Below, in pieces: positions 8,047 through 14,946 of a DNA stretch of 64,000 bases. The stretch is from Zhongshania aquatica (lineage in GTDB: Bacteria; Pseudomonadota; Gammaproteobacteria; Pseudomonadales; Spongiibacteraceae): assembly GCF_027257955.1 (NCBI RefSeq), contig NZ_JANZNQ010000011.1, forward strand, positions 80,054 through 144,053, given 5' to 3'. The notes under the pieces were generated by a model. It saw only the letters and a list, made by a program, of their open reading frames with translations, had not been told where the DNA came from and made no database searches. The translations under genes were made by a program, and so were the position numbers. How positions within the stretch are numbered: position 1 is the stretch's first letter; the number at the start of each line of letters is the position of its first letter.

Positions 8047-9576
8047 GTGGCCAATACAACGCCCATTTTAGTAGCGTCAGGACAATATGTATTCCGAGGC
8101 GAGGTGACCGCAGAGACCGCGATGTCACCGGTTGATATTGCTGCAAAGGCGGCCTCTGTAGCGATTGCTGCTGCGAATGCTGAAAAAGACGTGGTTTCGC
8201 AGATCGATACCATCGCATTTATTCGTGGTTTTATTGATTCTATTCCAGGTGGTGCGGGGCCTTTTGGTGCCAGCAATAATGTTCCGCGCTCTTTGGCTAA
8301 GCGCATTGGCGCGAATCCACGCCACGCCATTTATGGTCGAGAAGGCGGGCAATCTCCCCAGCGTTTCGTTAATGAATTCGCAGAGAAAATTGCCGCGGGT
8401 GAAATGTCGCTAGGCATGATTGCCGGCGCAGAAGCTACCGGAATCATGAAACAAGTCGGCCGTGCGGGCTTAACCGTGGACTGGAGTGAAACGGTTGACG
8501 GTGATTTAGATGATCGAGGCTGCCATTGGCTGTTTACCGAGCATGAAGTGGCCCACGGTATAACCTTTCCGACTCAGGTCTACCCCCTGTTCGAGAATGC
8601 CTGGCGAGCACGACATGGTTTGAGTGTTAAGGAACATCGGCAATTGGCGTCTGAGCTGTTTTCTGCTTTCTCGAACGTCGCAGCGAATAATCCTTACTCG
8701 CAATTTCCAGTAGCCCGCAGTGCTGAATTTTTAAATACCGTGTCTGACGAGAATTACTGGGTCGCCCATCCCCATACAAAGTGGATGGTGGCGCAGGACG
8801 CAGTCAATCAGGGCGCCGCGCTGTTAATGTGTTCGGTTGATAAAGCGGTTGAGCTCGGAATTCCCGAGTCGCAATGGATCTATTTACATAGCTATGCAGA
8901 TGTTGATGATCGCTTTGTTTCCGCACGACCTGATTTGGCGGTGTCTGAGTCCATGAAGTTGACTTTGAATGGCGTACTTAATGCGGCGGGAAAAACGATT
9001 GCTGACATTGACGTTATGGATATTTATAGCTGTTTCCCAATTGCAGTGTTAGCCGCTTGCGAAGCAATGGGATTAGACTGGCATACCAAAGCACCGCTAA
9101 CTGTGACCGGCGGTTTGCCCTTTTTCGGTGGCGCGGGAAATAGCTATAGCACCCACGCGATAGCGAGTTTAACCGATAGTCTGCGCCAGTCGCCATCGGC
9201 GTTTGGATTGATCACCGCGAATGGCGGCTTTTTGTCTAAGCAGTCAGTGGGCTTATATTCTGCTCAGGCTCCACATATACCCTGTCACAATGCTGATCCG
9301 GCTTTGCAAGCACAGTTCGATAGTTTGCCGATAGCGGAGTTGGCGGAACAAGCTAACGGCCGGGGCATAGTCGAAACCTTCACGCTCACCTATAAGCGCG
9401 GCAAACCTGATTTAGGGATTGTGATTGGCCGATTGGAGGATGGCCGACGTTTTCTGTCTAATACAGCGCCAGATGATGAGGCGGCAATTGCCATTTTACA
9501 GGGAGATAGCGAGGTAATCGGTCGACAAATAGAGGTCAGTCACAGGGACGGCAAAAATACAGTGCGCTTTGTCTAA
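8047..9576 (+). CDS. Thiolase-like protein (TLP1 type), Cys nucleophile absent
   Basis: A 509-residue thiolase-fold protein starting at GTG 8047, with GAGGA about 8 bases upstream. It has the N-terminal PILVASGQ strand, an SCP2-thiolase-like core, the GGLPFFGGAGNSYS loop, an active-site His in YSTHAI, and a late ANGGFLSKQ segment. About 90 extra C-terminal residues fit the 'thiolase-like protein type 1 additional C-terminal domain'. Where thiolases carry the nucleophilic Cys before GG, this one reads YGREGGQSP (96-104), so classical Claisen chemistry is doubtful. The family is usually annotated acetyl-CoA acetyltransferase. A convergent AraC gene at 9645 is the nearest regulator. Confidence 0.82.
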   Translation: MANTTPILVASGQYVFRGEVTAETAMSPVDIAAKAASVAIAAANAEKDVVSQIDTIAFIRGFIDSIPGGAGPFGASNNVPRSLAKRIGANPRHAIYGREGGQSPQRFVNEFAEKIAAGEMSLGMIAGAEATGIMKQVGRAGLTVDWSETVDGDLDDRGCHWLFTEHEVAHGITFPTQVYPLFENAWRARHGLSVKEHRQLASELFSAFSNVAANNPYSQFPVARSAEFLNTVSDENYWVAHPHTKWMVAQDAVNQGAALLMCSVDKAVELGIPESQWIYLHSYADVDDRFVSARPDLAVSESMKLTLNGVLNAAGKTIADIDVMDIYSCFPIAVLAACEAMGLDWHTKAPLTVTGGLPFFGGAGNSYSTHAIASLTDSLRQSPSAFGLITANGGFLSKQSVGLYSAQAPHIPCHNADPALQAQFDSLPIAELAEQANGRGIVETFTLTYKRGKPDLGIVIGRLEDGRRFLSNTAPDDEAAIAILQGDSEVIGRQIEVSHRDGKNTVRFV

Positions 9577-9644
9577 CCTAAATTATGATTAGCTAAAGAT
9601 TGTCTAGCCGAATTTTTGGTAGCTAACTTTTGCCTTAGCGCTAA

Positions 9645-10664
9645 TTACATTCGTCGTCGGTAGTGCTGGGGCGTCATCCCTGTCCAGCCCTTAAAAGCAC
9701 GGGTAAAGGCGCTGGATTCTGAAAAGCCAGTGCGCTGCGCGATACTTTCTACAGAGAGTTTAGAACGGCCAAGATAGTAAAGCGCAGTGTCGTAGCGGCA
9801 CTGCGTTTTTACATCATTAAAGGTGGTGCCTTCCTGCGCCAGCCTTCTGCGCAAAGTTTGCGGGTGTAAATGCAATTGCTCCGCTATTTCTTCAATGCCC
9901 GGTGTGTCGATTAGGCGCTTGTTAACAATCATCCTGACCTGAGCTGTCCAACTCTTTTCTTTGTACTGTTGGATTAGCAAGACCAAGTTTGGATGTTGCA
10001 AAAATCGGTCTAGCGATTGCGGAGTTTGTTCGACGGGTAATTCGGTTAGGCTGCGGTGAAATATAATTTCAGTGCGCGGTTTATTGAAGAATACCGCTTG
10101 GCCTAAAAATAAATGACGATATTCTTGGGCGTGAGTCGGTGCGGGGTACTCAAGATTGACGGCAATAAGGGGTAGGTGCTGTCTTACCATCCAGCTGCAG
10201 AAGCGGTGGAGGTTAAACATGACCAACTCGAAACCGTACTCACCAATAGGGTGCTGGGTATTATCGTGTTCAATAATTATTTTTGCCTCGTCACCGTTGA
10301 TTTCTAAGCGAGGCTGCAGGCCCCATTCGAACATTTGGTAAAAGCGACAATATCTTGCCATGACATGGCCGAGGGTGGCGCAGTGAATAACGGAGTGGCA
10401 CATGTTTGTCCATGTTCCGAGCACATAGCGGGAGGAGCCGTAACCAAGAAATTCGTCCTTCATTTCCCGCGCGACTATCGTCTGTAGGCGACCAAGGTTT
10501 ACCGCCGGCACACGGGCATTACTTTCCTTTAGCAGCTCGGAGGAAATTCCTGCGGCCTTTAATAAAACCTCGGAATCGAGACCATTTTTTTCGACATTCT
10601 TCAATACGGCATGGATGAAGTAGTTGCCGACGGAAATGTTGCGCATTGATGAAATGCTGCTCAT
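9645..10664 (-). CDS. AraC family regulator (OruR type)
   Basis: A 339-residue AraC-type regulator with the same architecture as the gene at 369: an 'arabinose-binding' N-terminal sensor of about 200 residues, then two C-terminal helix-turn-helix units (around 258-279, with HLHPQTLRRRLAQEG, and around 308-330, with FSESSAFTRAFKGWTGMTP). The ending P-x-x-Y-R-R is typical. It is convergent with the thiolase-like gene. The tRNA-Arg gene lies upstream on the same strand, about 80 bases away. The ligand is unknown. Members next to acyl-CoA genes often respond to fatty acids or their CoA esters, which would fit this location. Confidence 0.85.
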   Translation of the reverse strand: MSSISSMRNISVGNYFIHAVLKNVEKNGLDSEVLLKAAGISSELLKESNARVPAVNLGRLQTIVAREMKDEFLGYGSSRYVLGTWTNMCHSVIHCATLGHVMARYCRFYQMFEWGLQPRLEINGDEAKIIIEHDNTQHPIGEYGFELVMFNLHRFCSWMVRQHLPLIAVNLEYPAPTHAQEYRHLFLGQAVFFNKPRTEIIFHRSLTELPVEQTPQSLDRFLQHPNLVLLIQQYKEKSWTAQVRMIVNKRLIDTPGIEEIAEQLHLHPQTLRRRLAQEGTTFNDVKTQCRYDTALYYLGRSKLSVESIAQRTGFSESSAFTRAFKGWTGMTPQHYRRRM

Positions 10665-10745
10665 GCTACGGAGCCTCTGGTAACGCTGTCTTTCAAAAGG
10701 CAGGCGAGGAGCTAGTCTGATTCGCGTGAATTATAGCGTTTAAAA

Positions 10746-10822
10746 TGGTGTCCCCGACAGGATTCGAACCTGTGACCTGCCCCTTAGGAGGGGGCCGCGC
10801 TATCCAGCTGTGCCACGGGGAC
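10746..10822 (-). tRNA. tRNA-Arg (anticodon CCT)
   Basis: A complete 77-base cloverleaf on the minus strand with the CCA end encoded. The 7-bp acceptor stem is GTCCCCG with CGGGGAC. The anticodon stem-loop is GCCCC-CTCCTAA-GGGGC, so the anticodon is CCT, reading AGG. The T arm is ACAGG-TTCGAAT-CCTGT. The discriminator base is A. A strong promoter sits 37-65 bases upstream. This tRNA is a frequent integration site in gammaproteobacteria, but I see no integrase or attachment repeat here. Confidence 0.97.
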
Positions 10823-10858
10823 ATGTTTGAGCAGAGTGGTCTGCTTAAAGCGAGACGG

Positions 10859-10887
10859 ATTCTATAGGTAATACTGTTTTGAATCAA
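10859..10887 (-). promoter_or_regulatory. Sigma-70 promoter of tRNA-Arg
   Basis: On the minus strand, TTGATT (10887-10882) and TAGAAT (10864-10859) are separated by exactly 17 bases. The next bases are CCGTCTCGC, a GC-rich discriminator of the kind seen at stringently controlled stable-RNA promoters. The predicted transcript start is near 10852, about 30 bases before the mature tRNA end. Confidence 0.65.
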
Positions 10888-10917
10888 AAAGGCGTCTCGC
10901 GATGTTCGTTGTGCTTT

Positions 10918-11382
10918 TTATTTTACTAAAGGTTGGCTATACGTGGGTTCTATATCCCAAGGGAAATGAATCCAAGTATTTTGCGGAAATTCGCGCACGT
11001 AGTGCTCGGCAAGTGCCATAGCCTGTGGTTTGGCATAGATTGTTACAAAGCAGGCTTTAGGTAGTAATTCTTTGGCGATCTTTGCTGTACCGCCGGTATC
11101 GACCAAGTCATCAACCAAGAGGTAGCCATCGCCATCACCTTCTACCGTTTTTAAAATGCTGATTTTTCCCTGTTGGTCGTGGTCGTAGCTGGCGATACAA
11201 AGGGTATCAACGACGCGTAAATTTAGTTCCCTTGCCAAGATGGCGCCCGGAACCAAACCGCCGCGAGCGATACTGATAATACCTTTCCAGGGTTGTGCTG
11301 TGAGCTTGCGGGCTAAATCCCGGGTGTCACGATGCAGCTCATCCCATGATAAATAGTAAACGGGGGTATCGCTGTCTGACAT
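10918..11382 (-). CDS. gpt: Xanthine-guanine phosphoribosyltransferase
   Basis: A 154-residue purine salvage enzyme that converts guanine and xanthine (and weakly hypoxanthine) to nucleotides using PRPP. The PRPP-binding motif YLLVDDLVDTGGTA (87-100) is intact and followed by FVTIYAKP, as in E. coli Gpt (152 residues). The N-terminal half has the ISIARGGLVPGAILAREL loop, and the C-terminus has the WIHFPWD base-recognition region. I use ATG 11382 (MSDSDTPVYYLSW) with AAGGG upstream; the open frame continues to 11505 without a better start. It is divergent from the FleQ-type gene. Confidence 0.93.
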   Translation of the reverse strand: MSDSDTPVYYLSWDELHRDTRDLARKLTAQPWKGIISIARGGLVPGAILARELNLRVVDTLCIASYDHDQQGKISILKTVEGDGDGYLLVDDLVDTGGTAKIAKELLPKACFVTIYAKPQAMALAEHYVREFPQNTWIHFPWDIEPTYSQPLVK

Positions 11383-11551
11383 GTTGATGCCCTTTCTGAG
11401 TCTGGAAAAGGTGGCAGATTGTGCCGTATGGCTGCGTCCATCGCAAGGTTTTAGATATCGCAGCAACGTTTTCATGGCGGCAATATAATTCGTTACTGCT
11501 GTCAATTTTTTGACTTATTTTGTGGGTTCAGGCTGGTTTCTGTGTTTTTGC

Positions 11552-11560
11552 TGGTATAGT
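11552..11560 (+). promoter_or_regulatory. Extended -10 promoter of the FleQ-type gene
   Basis: TGGTATAGT at 11552-11560 matches an extended -10 (TG-N-TATAGT). The -35 region is poor, as is common with extended -10 elements. It lies about 40 bases before the start codon at 11601 and points into that gene. This is a motif match only. Confidence 0.4.
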
Positions 11561-11600
11561 CAACAAAATGACAAAATATTGAATTTAAGGCAGTGATTAA

Positions 11601-12959
11601 ATGACTGATAAGCTTGGCTCTCCCTCCGGTAATCCTCGCTTTCTTATTTTGGCCCCTAGCGACGTCAGCCTTCGATTACAAAACTTGTTAATGTCCTTGG
11701 GTGAATATGATGTACTAAGTGATCTCAAAGACCTTAATCCAAACGAAGTGGATGCCATATTCAGTAGCGGATTAACCGCGGATCAGCAACGATGGTTGAA
11801 CTCGGTGCCTGTGCCTGTGCCTGTGGTCGACATACAGCCGTCGTTATCTTCAGCGACCAAAGACCTTGATGGATTGGTTTTAGGCGCAGAGCTCTACTAC
11901 CAAGATGTTTTAGAGGTCTTATACCGTTTGCATTTGGGGCGCGGGACACCGGTGCAGCTTGGCAAGCATGATCGCTTAGTTGGCATGAGCTCAGCGGTAG
12001 CAGAGCTTCGACGTCTGTCTGTGCAAGTGGCGGATAAGGCGGTGACAGTGTTAATTACCGGACCATCCGGCGCAGGTAAAGAGGTTGTTGCCCGCGCCTT
12101 GCATGACTTATCCCCTCGGCGTGACGCGCCCTTTGTTCCCATTAATTGCGGCGCTATTCCACGGGAACTGCTAGAAAGTGAACTCTTCGGTCACGAACGC
12201 GGCGCGTTTACGGGCGCCATCTCAAGTAGAGCAGGGCGCTTTGAATTAGCCGAGGGCGGTACATTATTTTTAGACGAAATCGGGGATATGCCCCTTGAGA
12301 TGCAGGTGAAAATTCTGCGGGTTATACAGGAGCGTCAGTTTGAGCGAGTGGGGTCTGATAAAACGCGTACCACCGATGTCAGGATTATCGCCGCGACCCA
12401 CAGAAATCTTGAGGCGATGATTGAAAAAGGGCAATTCCGTGAAGATCTATACTACCGAATAAATGTATTTCCGCTGCAGGTACCCGCTTTAGCAGAGAGA
12501 CGGGAAGACATCCCCCATTTAATCCGCGTGCTGACAAAGCAACTAGAGTCCGAAGGTTTGGGGCGCTTGCGTTTGGCCGACTCGGCGTTGACCTCACTGT
12601 GTGCTCACGGATGGCCGGGTAATATTCGTGAATTGGCGAATTTACTTGAGCGCTTGGCGATTATGTTTCCTGACGTTGTGGTTGGCGTCGCCGATTTACC
12701 AGAAAACTACCGTTATGGTGATGATGTATGGCAGCCACCATCTCAGCCAGACAGCGCTAATAGGGTTGAGCACGGAGGCCTGCCCACCTTGCCCACAGAG
12801 GGTGTTGATATGAAGGGCTATCTTCAATCAGTGGAACGAGAATGGATTGGCGAAGCGTTACGTTTGCATGGTGGTGTCGTCAGTAAAGCAGCGACGCATT
12901 TAGGGCTAAGAAGAACAACCCTGATTGAGAAAATGCGCAAGCTTGATATTCAAAGCTAG
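11601..12959 (+). CDS. FleQ-type sigma-54-dependent activator
   Basis: A 452-residue enhancer-binding protein. Residues about 12-115 resemble the FleQ N-terminal domain (a receiver-like fold without a phosphorylation site). The AAA+ domain spans about 122-360, with Walker A GPSGAGKE (154-161), the sigma-54 contact loop GAFTGA (201-206) and Walker B TLFLDEIG (221-228), all intact. A Fis-type helix-turn-helix closes the protein (about 425-450). In Pseudomonas, FleQ binds c-di-GMP and controls flagellar and exopolysaccharide genes. No flagellar genes are in the window, but a cellulose cluster lies 27 kb away. A Val-Pro repeat at 69-75 is a small oddity. FleQ orthology is likely but not proven. 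Confidence 0.8.
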   Translation: MTDKLGSPSGNPRFLILAPSDVSLRLQNLLMSLGEYDVLSDLKDLNPNEVDAIFSSGLTADQQRWLNSVPVPVPVVDIQPSLSSATKDLDGLVLGAELYYQDVLEVLYRLHLGRGTPVQLGKHDRLVGMSSAVAELRRLSVQVADKAVTVLITGPSGAGKEVVARALHDLSPRRDAPFVPINCGAIPRELLESELFGHERGAFTGAISSRAGRFELAEGGTLFLDEIGDMPLEMQVKILRVIQERQFERVGSDKTRTTDVRIIAATHRNLEAMIEKGQFREDLYYRINVFPLQVPALAERREDIPHLIRVLTKQLESEGLGRLRLADSALTSLCAHGWPGNIRELANLLERLAIMFPDVVVGVADLPENYRYGDDVWQPPSQPDSANRVEHGGLPTLPTEGVDMKGYLQSVEREWIGEALRLHGGVVSKAATHLGLRRTTLIEKMRKLDIQS

Positions 12960-12975
12960 GCTTACGCGTATTACA

Positions 12976-13377
12976 TTAAAGTATACCAAAGACCTCGATC
13001 CAGTTGCCGTCAGGGTCAGCTATAAAGCCAAACCCAATGCCATCTGCAAAGGCAGTAACGTCGACGGGAATGTCTACGCCGTTGGCTTTTAGCTCTTTAA
13101 ACCATGCCGATAAGCCATTTACACCCATCGAAATATAACGGTAGCCCCTGGCACTATGGCCTCCGCCCGGAATGACCTCATTGGCGGGGGCTGTATCGTA
13201 GCTTACCAGTTTTATAATGGCGCCGCCCAGATGATAGCGATGCATATGACCACCGGGGAACGCCAATTCTGATTCGTATTTGAGGCCCAATAATTCGCCA
13301 TAAAATGCGCGCATGTCGCTCATATTGGTGGTGACAATACCAATTTCGACACTGTCGCTGAGTAGCGGTGGATGCAT
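12976..13377 (-). CDS. VOC (glyoxalase/bleomycin resistance) family protein
   Basis: A 133-residue vicinal-oxygen-chelate fold protein. It has the two babbab-type halves: residues about 8-60 (VEIGIVTTNMSDMRAFYGELLGL) and about 70-131, ending with FIADPDGNWIEVFGI. Metal-ligand candidates are the early Glu12, His48 and the Glu of WIEVFG. Lengths of 120-140 are normal for single-domain members, which act as dimers. The substrate cannot be told from sequence; glyoxalase and dioxygenase activities both occur. AAGGA sits upstream of ATG 13377. It is transcribed alone, tail to tail with the FleQ-type gene. Confidence 0.82.
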   Translation of the reverse strand: MHPPLLSDSVEIGIVTTNMSDMRAFYGELLGLKYESELAFPGGHMHRYHLGGAIIKLVSYDTAPANEVIPGGGHSARGYRYISMGVNGLSAWFKELKANGVDIPVDVTAFADGIGFGFIADPDGNWIEVFGIL

Positions 13378-13513
13378 AAGCTAGTCCTTTGGTTTGTTAT
13401 TGTTGTGGGCGTGCCTGCGGAATATTAATTGAATATGGCGTTCGGCACTAAGCTTGCTATCCCGCGATGACTCAACAGCGCGGCAAGGACTAAACTATTA
13501 AACCGATTGAGTG

Positions 13514-13861
13514 TTAACCGCCCGCTAATTTAACCGTGAATCCCATGTTCTCCAGAAGCGTTTTGAGTGCCTGTCGCTGATCACCTTGAAATTCCATCTC
13601 GTGGCCTTTCACTGCACCGCCAGTGCTGAGTTTTTGGCGCAGCTCTTTGCCAAGTGTTTTTAATTCATTGGCGGAAAGCGGTACGCCGCTAACAATACTC
13701 ACCCCTTTGCCTTTGCGGCCCTTTGTTTCCCGCCGAATACGAACAATACCGTCACCGCTGGGGGCGCAGGCATCGGCTTGCTTACATACGCAGTCGGTGC
13801 TGGCTTGTCCGCAATCTGGGCAGCGGCGGCCAAGGTCGGTTGAATAAACAAGTCTGGACAC
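13514..13861 (-). CDS. yciH: Translation initiation factor Sui1/YciH
   Basis: A 115-residue SUI1-domain protein homologous to E. coli YciH and eukaryotic eIF1, which influences start-site fidelity. The N-terminal segment has a Cys-rich CPDCGQ...CVCKQ pattern (Cys 14, 17, 24, 26). The SUI1 core is about 38-113, with VRIRRETKGRKGKGVSIV, LSTGGAVKG and the terminal GFTVKLAGG. The start is GTG 13861 with AGGAG at the right distance. It is divergent from slyX across 87 bases. Length and motif order match YciH well. Confidence 0.9.
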   Translation of the reverse strand: MSRLVYSTDLGRRCPDCGQASTDCVCKQADACAPSGDGIVRIRRETKGRKGKGVSIVSGVPLSANELKTLGKELRQKLSTGGAVKGHEMEFQGDQRQALKTLLENMGFTVKLAGG

Positions 13862-13948
13862 GATTTTCTCCTATTTCATGCTGTGACGATTATAATAGCT
13901 TCGCCCGTCTATGGGCGATCTGTGACTGAGTTTTTAAGGGAGCCTTTA

Positions 13949-14167
13949 ATGGCCGATGAGATGTCTGCCCAACTTGTTGATGTTCAAACCCAATTGGCGT
14001 TTCAGGAGGATATGCTGACGGCGTTGAATGACCGGGTTGTTGCACAAGATCTTGAGATTCGTAATTTAAGACGGACTCTAGAGCTACTGCACGAGGAAAT
14101 GAAACAAAAGAATAGTACAGGTGAGGATGCGCAATTGATGGATATGGAGCGCCCTCCGCATTATTGA
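13949..14167 (+). CDS. slyX: SlyX family protein
   Basis: A 72-residue coiled-coil protein. I choose ATG 13949 (MADEMSAQLVDVQTQLAFQE) with AAGGGAG upstream; the open frame extends to 13883 without support. Nearly the whole protein is one heptad-patterned helix (LVDVQTQLAFQEDMLTALND, then LEIRNLRRTLELLHEEM), and the ending PPHY is a SlyX hallmark. Its function is unknown. E. coli slyX is a small gene near slyD. Confidence 0.9.
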   Translation: MADEMSAQLVDVQTQLAFQEDMLTALNDRVVAQDLEIRNLRRTLELLHEEMKQKNSTGEDAQLMDMERPPHY

Positions 14168-14210
14168 AAATAACGTTGGGCCTAATGTGAGAGCCCGGCA
14201 CTTTATAGAG

Positions 14211-14248
14211 GCGCTATGACATTTGCCGCTGTGGCCATGTCATAGCGC
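14211..14248. repeat. 12-bp perfect inverted repeat (intergenic hairpin)
   Basis: GCGCTATGACAT (14211-14222) pairs perfectly with ATGTCATAGCGC (14237-14248) around a 14-base centre that can add a short GCC/GGC stem. It lies between the convergent slyX and cold-shock genes and probably ends both transcripts. Neither side has a T tract, so it is not a standard terminator and could instead be an mRNA-protecting hairpin. Confidence 0.75.
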
Positions 14249-14261
14249 AGATACTGCAGAT

Positions 14262-14693
14262 TTACTTAACGATAGACACTTCTTCGGCCTGCGGGCCTTT
14301 CTCACCTTCGGTAAGCACAAACTCCACAGCTTGTCCCTCGTTTAAGCTGCGGCGTCCGCGCCCCTGGCCGCGAATGGAACGAAAGTGGACAAAAACATCG
14401 CCACCGGCGTCACGGGTAATAAAACCGTAGCCTTTGCTCACGTTAAACCATTTAACCGTGCCGCGTTCCCGCTGACTTTTGAACTTGTCAGCCATTGCCG
14501 GAAGGTTTGGCGACAGTAACATTCCAAGTAATATTGCAACCGTGATAATGGCAGCAGACAGTGGGTTAGCTGCTTCAACACCTGTAAATTGAAGTGCTGC
14601 GATACTTAAAAAGCTTAAGATGGCCAAAAATATAATTCTAATTATCAGTAACATAAAGATCCAAAAATAGCTGAAAGTGGAAAAAAATTGCAT
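14262..14693 (-). CDS. Membrane-anchored cold-shock domain protein
   Basis: A 143-residue protein with two hydrophobic segments at the N-terminus (about 9-35 and 46-62) and a full cold-shock domain at 76-143. The nucleic-acid-binding motifs are intact: KGYGFI (87-92, RNP1) and VFVHF (100-104, RNP2), with KWFN at 81-84. Cold-shock proteins bind single-stranded RNA/DNA and melt mRNA structure; this one should be tethered to the inner membrane with its domain in the cytoplasm. Met67 could be an internal start giving a soluble 77-residue protein, but it has no ribosome site. A second, ordinary cold-shock gene lies at 17624, beyond the kinase gene. Confidence 0.85.
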   Translation of the reverse strand: MQFFSTFSYFWIFMLLIIRIIFLAILSFLSIAALQFTGVEAANPLSAAIITVAILLGMLLSPNLPAMADKFKSQRERGTVKWFNVSKGYGFITRDAGGDVFVHFRSIRGQGRGRRSLNEGQAVEFVLTEGEKGPQAEEVSIVK

Positions 14694-14946
14694 TTAGTTA
14701 ACGGGGCTGATGTTTTGCCCGCGCCGTATTATAGCACTGGTACACGATAACGTCGCGGCGACTGGGGTTTGCCACGATAGCGCCGCATTACCGCGATATT
14801 CCAATAGAAAAACAGGGCATTTAAAGCGCGAAGAGAGGATGCTAGGGGAAAATACGAATATCTTGCTGGCGAGCTAAAAAGCACTATAGCGGTTCGTTGA
14901 AAGTCGAGGTTGACTATTCGCACGCCTGATGGATAAGGGGATATTG

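Noticed and set aside
9577..9644. Hairpin TTAGCTA/TAGCTAA as a terminator between convergent genes
   Set aside because: The 7-bp AT-rich stem has a 23-base loop; too weak to call.
10746..10917. Integration site or island boundary at tRNA-Arg
   Set aside because: No integrase gene and no repeat of the tRNA 3' end were noticed; neighbouring genes look like ordinary core genes.
14729..14923. Minus-strand 64-codon open frame upstream of the PAS kinase
   Set aside because: No ribosome site, no domain pattern, and it covers the kinase's promoter region; most likely chance.
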